Below the pieces are notes generated by a model. That model was not told the DNA's origin, did no database searches, and was given only the letters and a program-made list of their open reading frames with translations. A program made the position numbers and the translations under genes. Positions 33,657 to 40,869 of a stretch of DNA of 64,000 nt are shown piece after piece (positions within the stretch are counted from its first letter, which is position 1; each line of letters opens with the position of its first letter). This DNA is from Thermus oshimai DSM 12092 (lineage in GTDB: Bacteria; Deinococcota; Deinococci; Deinococcales; Thermaceae), in the NCBI RefSeq assembly GCF_000373145.1, contig NZ_KB890602.1, positions 82,854 through 146,853 of the forward strand, in the 5' to 3' direction.

Positions 33657-34426
33657 GTATTCCGCTCGGATTTCTTGTATTTAGAAGTGATAATCGTTTG
33701 CAACCAGGGGAGGAAGCCGGTGAGGTCCCGGGGTGGGGGCGGGGCGGGCGCGGTGGAGACCAGGGGCACGGGGTTCAGGGTGTGGTGGGGGTGCCAGGGC
33801 TCCTCGGCGTTGCCGTGGTCGGATACGAGGAGGAGTTCCCCGCCTGCTTCCAGAAAGCTTTCCATAAAAAGCCCCAGTTCTTGGAAGCACCGGGGCAGGG
33901 TTTCCGGGGCCCGGTGGGCGGCCAGGTCCAGGGCCCAGTACTCCAGCACCACCAGGGGGAAGTCCCGGGCCAGGCGGGCCGCTTTCTTCCCCCAGGCCCC
34001 GGGGTCTTCCAGAAGGGGGGAGAGGGCCAGGGGGTGGCCCAGGGGGAGGAGGGGGAGGCCCGCCAGGTGGGCGGAGAGGGCGAAGGCGGAAAGGCGGAGC
34101 CGCTTGGGGTCTAGGGCCCGTTTTAGGTACTCCTCCCGGTAGCCGTTGGCGTGGAGGACGGGAAGACCCTCTTCTTTGGCCCAGGCGTAGAGGCTCCGCT
34201 TTAGGAGGGGCCTGAGGCTCGGGGCGGGGTAGGGCCCCTGGTGGCGCCCGAGGAGGCGGGGGGCGTTCACGCCCGTAAGGAGGGCCGTCTGCCCCGTGCC
34301 CGACTGGGGCAGGCCCTCCACCCCCAAGGTGGCGTCCAGAGGCTGGGGCTTGAGGGCGAGGAGGAGGGGGAAAAGCTCTTCCAAGGCCCCGCCCAGCCCC
34401 AGGCCGTCCACGAAGAGGAGGAGCAC
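33653..34426 (-). CDS. Alkaline-phosphatase-superfamily metalloenzyme (phosphoglycerate mutase-like)
   Basis: A 257-residue protein with the core of the metal-dependent phosphatase/phosphomutase superfamily: LLLFVDGLGLG (first metal Asp), SGTGQTALLTGVNAP (nucleophile Ser/Thr region), VVLEYWALDLAAHR (Asp and His) and LLLVSDHGNAEEP...HTLNPVPLV. The order matches iPGM-like enzymes but the protein is half the length of true iPGM (about 500), lacking the inserted domain. Function unassigned. The last 16 residues are Lys/Ser/Thr-rich and lie in the AT-rich region holding the fbpA regulatory sites. GTG start exactly 7 bases after a TAGGAT box. Confidence 0.75.
   Translation of the reverse strand: MLLLFVDGLGLGGALEELFPLLLALKPQPLDATLGVEGLPQSGTGQTALLTGVNAPRLLGRHQGPYPAPSLRPLLKRSLYAWAKEEGLPVLHANGYREEYLKRALDPKRLRLSAFALSAHLAGLPLLPLGHPLALSPLLEDPGAWGKKAARLARDFPLVVLEYWALDLAAHRAPETLPRCFQELGLFMESFLEAGGELLLVSDHGNAEEPWHPHHTLNPVPLVSTAPAPPPPRDLTGFLPWLQTIITSKYKKSERNT
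33688..33702. promoter_or_regulatory. Fur-like box
   Basis: TGATAATCGTTTGCA matches 11 of 14 specified positions of the 7-1-7 Fur consensus TGATAATNATTATCA, the left half perfectly. It lies about 67-81 bases upstream of the fbpA start of transcription, inside the 3' end of the upstream gene, in a local AT-rich patch. Confidence 0.4.
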
Positions 34427-34432
34427 CCCTCC

Positions 34433-34438
34433 ATCCTA
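34433..34438 (-). promoter_or_regulatory. -10 box for the leaderless metalloenzyme gene
   Basis: TAGGAT on the minus strand, ending 7 bases before GTG 34426. Five bases away from the opposing -10 box at 34443. Confidence 0.5.
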
Positions 34439-34442
34439 AGGC

Positions 34443-34448
34443 TAGACT
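34443..34448 (+). promoter_or_regulatory. -10 box for the leaderless SdpI-like gene
   Basis: TAGACT ending 7 bases before GTG 34455. Confidence 0.5.
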
Positions 34449-34454
34449 GGGGGT

Positions 34455-35065
34455 GTGCGCGGGTACGGCTTCCTGGTGGCCCTTCCCCTCTTCCTCCTGT
34501 GGGGGGTGGCCCTTTGGCTCTACCCCAGGCTTCCCGAGCCCCTGCCCGTCCACTGGAACCTCTGGGGGGAGCCCGACCGCTTCGGAAGCCGCCTCGAGGC
34601 CCTCTTCCTCTTCCCCTTGGCCATGACGGCCCTTCTTCCCCCCTTGGCCCTCCTTCCCCGGCTGGACCCTAAGGGCAAGGGGCTGGAGGGGCTTATGGTG
34701 GGCCTGGCCTGGTTTTTCTTCTTCCTCTACCTGGCCTTCGTGGGGGTTTATGCGGGCTGGTGGGCGGAGCCCCCCCTTTTCCGCGTGGCGGGGCTTTTCT
34801 TCCTCTTCCTGGCCCTTTACCTCCCCCGGATTCCCCAGAACCCCTTCGCCGGGGTGCGCACCCCCTGGACCCTGGGAGACCCCAGGGTGTGGCGGCGGGT
34901 CCACCGGGCCGCGGCCTGGGGGCTTGGGGCCTTGGGGGGGTGGCCCTTTTCCTGCCCCCGAGGGGCCTGGGGCTTTTGGCCTTCCTGGGGCTTCTCCTTT
35001 TGGTTTCCCTCTCCCTGGTCCTCTACTCCTACGCCCTTGGGAAACGTAAGGCGGGGCAGGATTAG
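34455..35065 (+). pseudogene. SdpI/DUF1648-like membrane protein, frameshifted at a G7 run
   Basis: The first part (about residues 1-160) reads as an SdpI-family membrane protein: a DUF1648 start (PRLPEPLPVHWNLWGEPDRFG), several hydrophobic segments, and the family motif NPFAGVRTPWTLGDPRVWRRVHR. After the run of seven G at 34934-34940 this frame becomes soluble nonsense that overlaps the next gene. The -1 frame continues the family pattern (GGVALFLPPRGLGLLAFLGLLLLVSLSLVLYSY) and stops at 35065, leaving a normal gap. A one-base indel, a sequencing error, or slippage on the G-run would explain it. The role in SdpI relatives is immunity or membrane stress; here unknown. Confidence 0.75.
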
Positions 35066-35103
35066 AGCGGAAGGCCCTTTTAAAGTGGGAGCCGGAGGTC
35101 CTT

Positions 35104-35532
35104 ATGCCGGTACGAAAGGCCAGCGCGGTATGGGAAGGCGGGTTGCGCACGGGCAAGGGCTCCATGCGGCTAGAGAGCCAGGCTTTTGAGGGGCCCTACT
35201 CCTTCCCCTCCCGGTTTGAAGAGGGGGCGGGCACCAACCCCGAGGAGCTCATCGCCGCGGCCCACGCGGGCTGCTTCTCCATGGCCCTCTCCGGCGCTTT
35301 GGAGCGGGCGGGCTACCCCCCCAAGCGGGTTGCCACCCAGGCCCACGTGCACCTGGAGATGGTGGAGGGCCGGCCCACCATTACCCGCATAGACCTGGTC
35401 ACGGAGGCCGAGGTGCCGGGGATCGCCCCGGAAGAGTTCTTGCGCATCGCCGAGGAGGCCAAGGCGGGCTGTCCCGTCTCCCGGGCCCTGGCCGGGGTGG
35501 GGGAGATCCGCCTTACGGCCCGGCTTGTCTAA
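35104..35532 (+). CDS. OsmC-family peroxidase
   Basis: A 142-residue OsmC/Ohr-fold thiol peroxidase that reduces organic hydroperoxides. The two catalytic cysteines are in AHAGCFSMAL (Cys57) and KAGCPVSRAL (Cys123), with the Arg/Glu partner region FPSRFEEGAGTNPEELI upstream. GGAGGTCCTT precedes the ATG. The stop shares bases with the stop of the Zn-ribbon gene on the other strand (TCTAA). Confidence 0.92.
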   Translation: MPVRKASAVWEGGLRTGKGSMRLESQAFEGPYSFPSRFEEGAGTNPEELIAAAHAGCFSMALSGALERAGYPPKRVATQAHVHLEMVEGRPTITRIDLVTEAEVPGIAPEEFLRIAEEAKAGCPVSRALAGVGEIRLTARLV

Positions 35533-36281
35533 TCCCCCTTAAGGAGCAGGCGGCCGCAGGTGGGGCAGCGCACCACCTGCCCCTGCACCACCTTCTGGGC
35601 CACGTGGGTGGGCAGGACCACGTTGCACCCCTCGCAGCGGAAGGCGTTCCCCTGCCTTTGCATGCGCACGATGCCCATGCCCTTCCGGGCCCGGCGGATG
35701 GCCTCGTACTCCTTGAGGAGGGCCTGGGGGATGCCCTGGGCCATGGCCTGCCGCTCCTCCTCCTTGAGGGCGATGACCCCCTTAAGCCCCTCCACCCGTC
35801 GGGCGTTCTCCTCCAGGAGGGCTTCCAGGCGGGGCCGGATCTGGGAAAGGGCTTCCTCCACCTGGGCGATCTCCGCCTCGAGGCTCTCCATGGCCTCCAT
35901 GAGGGGGGTGGAGAGCTCCAAAAGCTCGCGGATGCGGTCCCGGATCTGCTGGATGCGGTTCTCGTACTGGGTCTGCTCCTTGGCGCTTTGGGCCTGGCGC
36001 TGCTCGGCCTCGGCCTGCTTCTCCTTGGCGGTGAGGTCCTCCAGGTCCAGGCTGTGGCGGTTGTACTCCTTCTGCAGCTCCGCCTGCCTCTCCAAAAGCT
36101 CCGCCAACCGTTCCTCCAGGGCCTCCACCTGGGTTCGCACGGAAAGGAGCTCCTGGGGCAGGGCCTCCGCCTCCTCCTTTAGCCGGTCCAGCTCCAGGTC
36201 CTTTTCCTGAAGGCCGTAAAGGGCCTTGAGCGCTTCCAGCTGTCCCTTTTGGGGAGCGTCCGCCCCGTTCACGCTTCCCAT
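35529..36281 (-). CDS. Coiled-coil protein with C4 zinc ribbon
   Basis: A 250-residue protein of the CT398-like/C4-type zinc ribbon family: a long antiparallel coiled coil (about residues 20-185) rich in Glu, Leu and Gln, then a zinc ribbon with FRCEGCNVVLP and VVRCPTCGRLLL. Members are predicted to bind nucleic acid or act as flagellum/secretion adaptors; the function is not settled. ATG at 36281 overlaps the MBL gene by 13 bases. A TAGAAT box (36280-36285) would instead favour a leaderless GTG at 36272, removing three residues. Transcribed with the MBL and rhodanese genes. Confidence 0.8.
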   Translation of the reverse strand: MGSVNGADAPQKGQLEALKALYGLQEKDLELDRLKEEAEALPQELLSVRTQVEALEERLAELLERQAELQKEYNRHSLDLEDLTAKEKQAEAEQRQAQSAKEQTQYENRIQQIRDRIRELLELSTPLMEAMESLEAEIAQVEEALSQIRPRLEALLEENARRVEGLKGVIALKEEERQAMAQGIPQALLKEYEAIRRARKGMGIVRMQRQGNAFRCEGCNVVLPTHVAQKVVQGQVVRCPTCGRLLLKGD

Positions 36282-36892
36282 TCTAACCCCATCAGGAAGG
36301 GGTTCGTCTGGGCCTCGAGGCCCAGGGTGGTCTCCGGCCCGTGCCCCGGCAGGATGCGCGTTTCGGGGGGAAGGGTCAAAAGCCGCTTTAGGGAGCGGAA
36401 AAGGGCCTTGGGGTCCGCCCCCGGCAGGTCGTAGCGGCCGATGCTCCCCCGGAAGAGGAGGTCCCCCGAGAGGGCCAGAGGGGGGTCCGGGTGCAGGAAG
36501 GCCACGTGCCCCGGGCTATGCCCGGGCAGGTGCCAGACGGTGAACCCGAAAAGCCGCATCCCCTCCTCCAGGGGCTTTACGGGAAGGGGGGGCTTGGGGA
36601 TGGAAAACCCCCAAAGGGCCGCGGCCTCCTCCGCCCGTTCGTAAAGGGGCAGGTCCAGGGGGTGGAGGTAGACGGGAAGGTCCAGGGCCTCCACCAAAGG
36701 GGCCACCGCCCCCAGGTGGTCAAAGTGGGCGTGGGTGAGGAGGATGGCCTTGGGGGTGAGCCCAACCTCCTGGGCGAGGTCCAGGATCCTTTGCGCCTCG
36801 TCCCCGGGGTCTATCAGCGCCGCCCCTTCCGGGGTTTCCACCAGGTAGGCGTTTTCCCCCAAGGGGCCCACGGTGAGGCGGTAGACCCTCAT
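36269..36892 (-). CDS. MBL-fold metallohydrolase (glyoxalase II-like)
   Basis: A 207-residue metallo-beta-lactamase-fold hydrolase. The metal motif is THAHFDHLGA (HxHxDH, about residues 52-61), then WHLPGHSPGHV, SGDLLF and the final ILPGHGPET. These match the YcbL/glyoxalase II-like group that hydrolyses thioesters or acts on persulfides. Start MRVYRLTVGPLGENAYLV at 36892 overlaps the rhodanese stop by ATGA; the neighbouring rhodanese suggests a role in sulfide or persulfide handling (inference). Confidence 0.88.
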   Translation of the reverse strand: MRVYRLTVGPLGENAYLVETPEGAALIDPGDEAQRILDLAQEVGLTPKAILLTHAHFDHLGAVAPLVEALDLPVYLHPLDLPLYERAEEAAALWGFSIPKPPLPVKPLEEGMRLFGFTVWHLPGHSPGHVAFLHPDPPLALSGDLLFRGSIGRYDLPGADPKALFRSLKRLLTLPPETRILPGHGPETTLGLEAQTNPFLMGLEWEA

Positions 36893-37581
36893 GGCTCGGT
36901 GGGAAGGCCCTCCTGGAGCCACTCGTGCATGGAGCCCAGGTAGTTTCGCGCCCGCACCCCCAGGCTCCTCAGGATGAAGAAGGCCACCGCGCTCCGGGCC
37001 CCGGAGTGGCAGTAGACCCCCACCTCCTCCCCCGGCTTCAGGCCCAGCTTCTCCAGGAGCCCGTCTGGGCTAAGGAAAAGCTCTAAGGGGGCGCTCCGGC
37101 TCCCCGGGATCCGCCCCCCCCGGGGGCAGCAGGGGGGGTGGACCAGGCCCCTATGCTCCTCGGGACTCCGCACGTCCAGAAGAAGGGGGTGCCGGGCCGC
37201 CTCGTCCGCGGTGAGGAGCCAGTCCCGCCGTAGGCGGGCGGTGGTGTCCGTGCGCTTGGGGCGCACCTCCCCCGTTTCCATGGCCAGGGGCTCCCAGCCC
37301 TCCGTCCAAAGCTCCACCTCCAGCCCCCCAAGCCCCAGGAAGAAGGCCGTGCGGCAGAGGCGGCTGGTGAGCCCTTCGTCGTAGAGGACCACGGGGCTTT
37401 TGAGCCCCAGACCCTGGAAGAGCTCCGTGAGGCCCTCTTCTAGGGCCTGGAGTTCCGCCTCCTCCCTAAGGCGCAACCGGGGGGCGGAGAGGTCCAGGTG
37501 CCGGGCCCCGGGCAGGTGGCCTTGGAGGTAGGCCTCCTTGGGCCGGGTGTCCACCAGCACCCTGTCTTCGGGCAGCTCCAT
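36889..37581 (-). CDS. Two-domain rhodanese (sulfurtransferase)
   Basis: A 230-residue protein with two rhodanese domains. The C-terminal domain has the active cysteine in VGVYCHSGARSAVAF (Cys191) and the DVRSPEEHRG motif; the N-terminal domain (VDTRPKEAYLQGHLPGARHLD) has YDEG in place of the Cys loop and is structural, as in thiosulfate:cyanide sulfurtransferases. Transfers sulfane sulfur. ATG exactly 7 bases after TATAAT; divergent from hsp20. Confidence 0.9.
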   Translation of the reverse strand: MELPEDRVLVDTRPKEAYLQGHLPGARHLDLSAPRLRLREEAELQALEEGLTELFQGLGLKSPVVLYDEGLTSRLCRTAFFLGLGGLEVELWTEGWEPLAMETGEVRPKRTDTTARLRRDWLLTADEAARHPLLLDVRSPEEHRGLVHPPCCPRGGRIPGSRSAPLELFLSPDGLLEKLGLKPGEEVGVYCHSGARSAVAFFILRSLGVRARNYLGSMHEWLQEGLPTEP

Positions 37582-37587
37582 GCCTTG

Positions 37588-37593
37588 ATTATA
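37588..37593 (-). promoter_or_regulatory. -10 box for the leaderless rhodanese gene
   Basis: TATAAT, a perfect -10, ending 7 bases before the ATG at 37581. Confidence 0.6.
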
Positions 37594-37629
37594 GGGGGCG
37601 CATGGGTAAGCGCATGGGCAGGAGGGTAC

Positions 37630-37658
37630 TTGACAATACTAGGCGCATATGATATAAG
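37630..37658 (+). promoter_or_regulatory. Promoter of the hsp20 gene
   Basis: TTGACA (37630-37635), 17-base spacer, TATAAG (37653-37658). Transcription start about 37665, which excludes the ATG at 37663. A direct repeat GCGCATGGG occurs twice just upstream (about 37599 and 37612) and may be an operator. No CIRCE element seen. Confidence 0.8.
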
Positions 37659-37677
37659 CAGGATGGAGGTGATGAGC

Positions 37678-38136
37678 ATGACCCTGGTACGTCGGGACGG
37701 CCGCGAACTCACGCCCTTCCGGACCTGGGGTCCTTTCTCCCTTCTCGAGGAGGTGAACCGGCTCTTTGAGGAGACCTTGGGCGACCTGGCCCGGCCCGCG
37801 GTGGCCTACGTGGCCCCGGCGGACCTCTACGAGACGGACGAGGCCCTGATCCTGGAGATGGCCGTGCCCGGCCTCTCCCCTGAGGACCTGGAGGTGAGCC
37901 TCGAGGGCAACAAGCTCACCGTGCGCGGCCAGGTGCGGCCCAGCACGGACGAGAAGGCCCGGCGCTACTACCTCCAGGAGATGGCCCACGGCTCCTTCGT
38001 CCGCACCTTCGCCCTGCCCGTGGAGGTGGACGCCAGCGGGGCCAAGGCCGAGTTCCGCCACGGCATCCTCCGCCTCACCATGCCCAAGGTGGCGGAGGCC
38101 CGGGCCAAGCGGATCCCCGTGGAGGTGGTCCAGTAA
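37678..38136 (+). CDS. Hsp20/alpha-crystallin small heat shock protein
   Basis: A 152-residue small heat shock protein holding unfolded proteins without ATP. The alpha-crystallin domain (about 42-135) starts VAPADLYETDEALILEMAVPG and has the LEVSLEGNKLTVRG and GSFVRTFALPVEVD strands; the C-terminal I-x-I/V motif is RIPVEVV. The ATG at 37678 is chosen because the predicted start of transcription is about 37665 and GGAGGTGA stands 4-5 bases before it, giving an mRNA leader of only about 13 bases. A hairpin terminator follows. Confidence 0.92.
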   Translation: MTLVRRDGRELTPFRTWGPFSLLEEVNRLFEETLGDLARPAVAYVAPADLYETDEALILEMAVPGLSPEDLEVSLEGNKLTVRGQVRPSTDEKARRYYLQEMAHGSFVRTFALPVEVDASGAKAEFRHGILRLTMPKVAEARAKRIPVEVVQ

Positions 38137-38145
38137 GGGCCTAGG

Positions 38146-38174
38146 AAAACCCCCCGCCCGGAGGCGGGGGGTTT
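38146..38174. terminator. Hairpin terminator between hsp20 and the PatB-like gene
   Basis: A perfect 9-bp stem (CCCCCCGCC / GGCGGGGGG) with CGGA loop, flanked by AAAA and TTT so that it works in both directions. Confidence 0.8.
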
Positions 38175-38182
38175 AAGCGCTT

Positions 38183-39253
38183 TTAGCCCTGGTCTAGGGC
38201 CTGTTGCAGGCGCCCTAGGGCCTCCTCCAGCACCTCGGGGTAGGTGGCGAAGTTGAGGCGCACGTACGCCCCGTACCCCTCCCCAAAGTTCTCCCCCGGG
38301 TTCAGGGCCACCTTGGCCCTTTCCAGGAAGAAGGCCGCGGCCTTGGGGATGGGGGTCTTGAGCCAGGCCAGGTAGGTCCCCTCCGGGGGAAAGTGGCCGA
38401 GGCCCACGGCTTTGGCCCAGGCGGCCACCCGGTCGCGGTTGGCCCGGAGTTGCCGCAGGGTTTCCGCAAGCCAGACCCCCCCCTCCAGGAGGGCGGCCTT
38501 CCAGGCGGCCATGGCCAGGACGTTGGGGAAGGTGTGGGGTAGGTGGCGTTTTAGGGCTTCCACCAAGGGTTTGGGTCCGATGGCCGCCCCCATGGGCAGG
38601 CCCGCCAGGTTGTAGGCCTTGCCCGGGCCCACCAGGGTGAGGGTCCGTTCGGGGAGGAAGCGGGCCAGGGGGGTGTGGGGCCTCTCGTAGGTGAGGGGGG
38701 CGTGGAGCTCGTCGGAGACCACGATGAGGTCGTGCTTGCGGGCGATGTGGGCGATGGCCTCCAGCTCCTCCTCGGTGAAGACCCGGCCCGTGGGGTTTTG
38801 CGGGTGGCAGAAGAGGAGGAGCCTCGAGGCGTAGGCCAGCCTTTCCAGGCCCTGGAGGTCCAGCCGCCACCCCGCCTCCGTTTCCCTTAGGGGGTTGGCG
38901 AGAAGGGTGCGCTTCTGCTCCCGGATGGCGGCGAGGAAGGGGGGGTAGATGGGCACCTGGGTGAGGACCCCCTGCCCGGGGGCGGTGAAGGCGGCCACCG
39001 CGGCGTAGAGCCCCACCACCACCCCAGGCATGAAGACGAGCTCCCCTTCCAGCCCCGCCCTTTCCAGGATGAGCCCCCTAAGCTCCCCATCCCCCTCCCT
39101 GGGGGGGTAGCCCAAAAACCCCTCCGCCCGCTCCTTCAAGGCCTTCTGGATGGGCTCGGCCACGGGGAAGTCCATGTCCGCCACCCAGAGGGGCAGGACC
39201 CCCTCGGGGTAGGCGCTCCACTTCAAGGAGTCCCGGCGCGGGGGAAGCCTCAT
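38183..39253 (-). CDS. PatB/MalY-like PLP C-S lyase or aminotransferase
   Basis: A 356-residue fold-type I PLP enzyme of the PatB group (cystathionine beta-lyase-like). [13 protein letters not shown] is the family's N-terminal signature; [11 protein letters not shown] and [10 protein letters not shown] bind PLP; the lysine is in [13 protein letters not shown] (Lys212). It may cleave C-S bonds of cystathionine or cysteine conjugates, or act as an aminotransferase. Members are usually about 385-390 residues, so this is short at both ends. ATG exactly 7 bases after a TAAGAT box. Confidence 0.85.
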   Translation of the reverse strand: MRLPPRRDSLKWSAYPEGVLPLWVADMDFPVAEPIQKALKERAEGFLGYPPREGDGELRGLILERAGLEGELVFMPGVVVGLYAAVAAFTAPGQGVLTQVPIYPPFLAAIREQKRTLLANPLRETEAGWRLDLQGLERLAYASRLLLFCHPQNPTGRVFTEEELEAIAHIARKHDLIVVSDELHAPLTYERPHTPLARFLPERTLTLVGPGKAYNLAGLPMGAAIGPKPLVEALKRHLPHTFPNVLAMAAWKAALLEGGVWLAETLRQLRANRDRVAAWAKAVGLGHFPPEGTYLAWLKTPIPKAAAFFLERAKVALNPGENFGEGYGAYVRLNFATYPEVLEEALGRLQQALDQG

Positions 39254-39259
39254 GGGGTC

Positions 39260-39265
39260 ATCTTA
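39260..39265 (-). promoter_or_regulatory. -10 box for the leaderless PatB-like gene
   Basis: TAAGAT ending 7 bases before the ATG at 39253; it lies between trmB and this gene and may supply transcription independent of trmB. Confidence 0.45.
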
Positions 39266-40201
39266 CTAGGTGTGGTCCTGGACCACCCTAAGGCCCAAGG
39301 CCTTTAGGCGCTCCACCAGGCCCCGCACCGCCCCCTTCACCCCCTCGGTGATGAGGGGGTGGCCGAAGCGGCTCACCCCGGCGTAGACCCCGTGGGCGCT
39401 CCTCCTTACCTCCAGAAGGAGGTCCTGGGTGAGGTCCTCCTCCTCCACGTGGGCCAGCACGTAAAACCCCTCCTCGTCCTTAAGGGCCTTTAGGAGCACC
39501 GCCACCCCCCCTTCCAGGGGGAGGACGGTCTTGGAAAGGGGCAGGTGTTCCGGTAAGGGGCCTTCCAGAAGGGCGTGGGCCATGGGGTACCTCCTTAGGG
39601 GGGGCCAGGGGGCGTGGTCCTCGGCCTCTTTGGTGAAGACCGCGTGGAAGAAGGGGCGGCCTTCTCCCTTCCACTTCTCCGCGTACTTGGTCGTGAGGTG
39701 GAGGGGCGGGGGCGGGGGGGTTTCCACCCGGTAAAGCCCCGTGGACAGGGCCTCCTCCAGGGCGAAGCGGAAGTATTCCTCGTGGTCCGTGGTGAGAAGG
39801 AGCCTCCCCCCTTCCACCAGCCTGGTGGAAAGCTTACGGAAAAACCCCCTCTGGAGGAGGCGATTTTCCTGGTGGCGCTTCTTGGGCCAGGGGTCCGGGA
39901 AGTTGACGATGACCTCTAAGACGCTCCTCGGGGGCACCAGGTTTCTCAGGGCGAAGGCCCCTTCCCCGTGGTAGATGCGGACGTTTTCCACCCCTTCCCG
40001 CCGGAAGCGCCTTAGGGCCCTAACCACGCTCCCCGAAGAGACCTCCGCCCCCAGGACGAGCCTTTCCGGGTGAAGCTTGGCGTAGAGGGCGGTGAAGCGC
40101 CCGTCCCCAAACCCCACCTCCACCACCAAAGGCCCTGCCCGGCCGAAAAGGCCTTCGGGGGGTGGGGGAAGGTCTTTGAGGAGGGCGGGGCGCACCAACA
40201 C
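39266..40201 (-). CDS. trmB: tRNA (guanine-N7)-methyltransferase, long form
   Basis: Methylates G46 of tRNA with SAM. The SAM-binding motif is [12 protein letters not shown] (about residues 26-37), and the TrmB signature [17 protein letters not shown] is intact, as is TTDHEEYF. The protein is about 311 residues, roughly 100 longer than typical TrmB; the C-terminal extension (about 205-311) resembles that of other thermophilic TrmB and may bind tRNA. GTG at 40201 is chosen because a TAGAAT box (40210-40215) leaves no room for a leader; TTG at 40219 would add six residues. Confidence 0.9.
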   Translation of the reverse strand: MLVRPALLKDLPPPPEGLFGRAGPLVVEVGFGDGRFTALYAKLHPERLVLGAEVSSGSVVRALRRFRREGVENVRIYHGEGAFALRNLVPPRSVLEVIVNFPDPWPKKRHQENRLLQRGFFRKLSTRLVEGGRLLLTTDHEEYFRFALEEALSTGLYRVETPPPPPLHLTTKYAEKWKGEGRPFFHAVFTKEAEDHAPWPPLRRYPMAHALLEGPLPEHLPLSKTVLPLEGGVAVLLKALKDEEGFYVLAHVEEEDLTQDLLLEVRRSAHGVYAGVSRFGHPLITEGVKGAVRGLVERLKALGLRVVQDHT

Positions 40202-40209
40202 GAAAGGCC

Positions 40210-40215
40210 ATTCTA
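40210..40215 (-). promoter_or_regulatory. -10 box for leaderless trmB
   Basis: TAGAAT on the minus strand, 9 bases before GTG 40201, with GTGAAA 17 bases upstream as a weak -35. Confidence 0.45.
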
Positions 40216-40275
40216 GCAAACTTTCAAGGGTTTTTCACAGGACGTGTCTATCCTACATGGTAGGAGGCGGGTTTT

Positions 40276-40866
40276 ATGGCTTTGGTTGGCAACCTCAAGG
40301 ATTTGCCCTTGGATGAACTCCTGCAGGCCTTGGGCCACAAGGAGGGGGCGCTGGAGATTTGGAACGTGAAGGGGGTACCCGCCACCACCCTTTACCTCAA
40401 GCCGGGCTACCTCCGCTCCCTAGACCAGAAGGGGAAACCCCTTCCCCCCTTGGCCGCCAAGGCGGTGCTCCAGGCCCTCCTTAGGGCCCGGGAGGGGAGC
40501 TTTGAGTTCATCCCCCAGGCCAGGCCACCTCACAAGCACCGCCTGAACTGGCCTTTGGACCGGGCCCTCCTCAGCCTGGTGACCCTCACGGACGAGCTGG
40601 AGCGCGCCCGGGATACGCTTCCCCCCAAAGAGGCCCGCTTCAAGCTTAGCCCGGATGGGCTGACCAAGCTTAGCCCTGACGGGGTGGGCCCCCTTCCCGC
40701 CCAGGTCCCCTGCCGGGACCTCCTGAAGGCCGCGGGGGACCTCCTGGCCCGGGGGGCCTCGGTGGGGGAGATCGCCGAAAGGCTCGGCCTTCCCTGGGAC
40801 TACGTGGCCTTCTGCCTGCACCGCCTGGCCTCCGCGGGGGCGGTGCGCCCCACGGTGGGGAGGTAA
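40276..40866 (+). CDS. DUF4388-domain protein
   Basis: A 196-residue protein. The N-terminal 90 residues (LVGNLKDLPLDELLQALGHKEGALEIW, then TLYLKPGYLRSLDQ) match the DUF4388/PATAN pattern seen with two-component proteins. The C-terminal part (about 150-195: GASVGEIAERLGLPWDYVAFCLHRLASAG) looks like a winged-helix. Between them is a short internal repeat (KLSPDGLTKLSPDG). GGAGG stands 9 bases before the ATG. Three bases before the HD-GYP response regulator, with which it must work; its own role is unknown. Confidence 0.75.
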   Translation: MALVGNLKDLPLDELLQALGHKEGALEIWNVKGVPATTLYLKPGYLRSLDQKGKPLPPLAAKAVLQALLRAREGSFEFIPQARPPHKHRLNWPLDRALLSLVTLTDELERARDTLPPKEARFKLSPDGLTKLSPDGVGPLPAQVPCRDLLKAAGDLLARGASVGEIAERLGLPWDYVAFCLHRLASAGAVRPTVGR

Positions 40867-40869
40867 GGG

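Noticed and set aside
35066..35189. Continuation of the SdpI-like frame past 35065 as a real C-terminus
   Set aside because: It is soluble, overlaps the OsmC gene on the same strand and loses family similarity; the -1 frame fits instead.
37663..37677. ATG 37663 or 37672 as hsp20 start
   Set aside because: The TTGACA/TATAAG promoter puts the 5' end at about 37665, after the first ATG, and the GGAGGTGA ribosome site serves ATG 37678.
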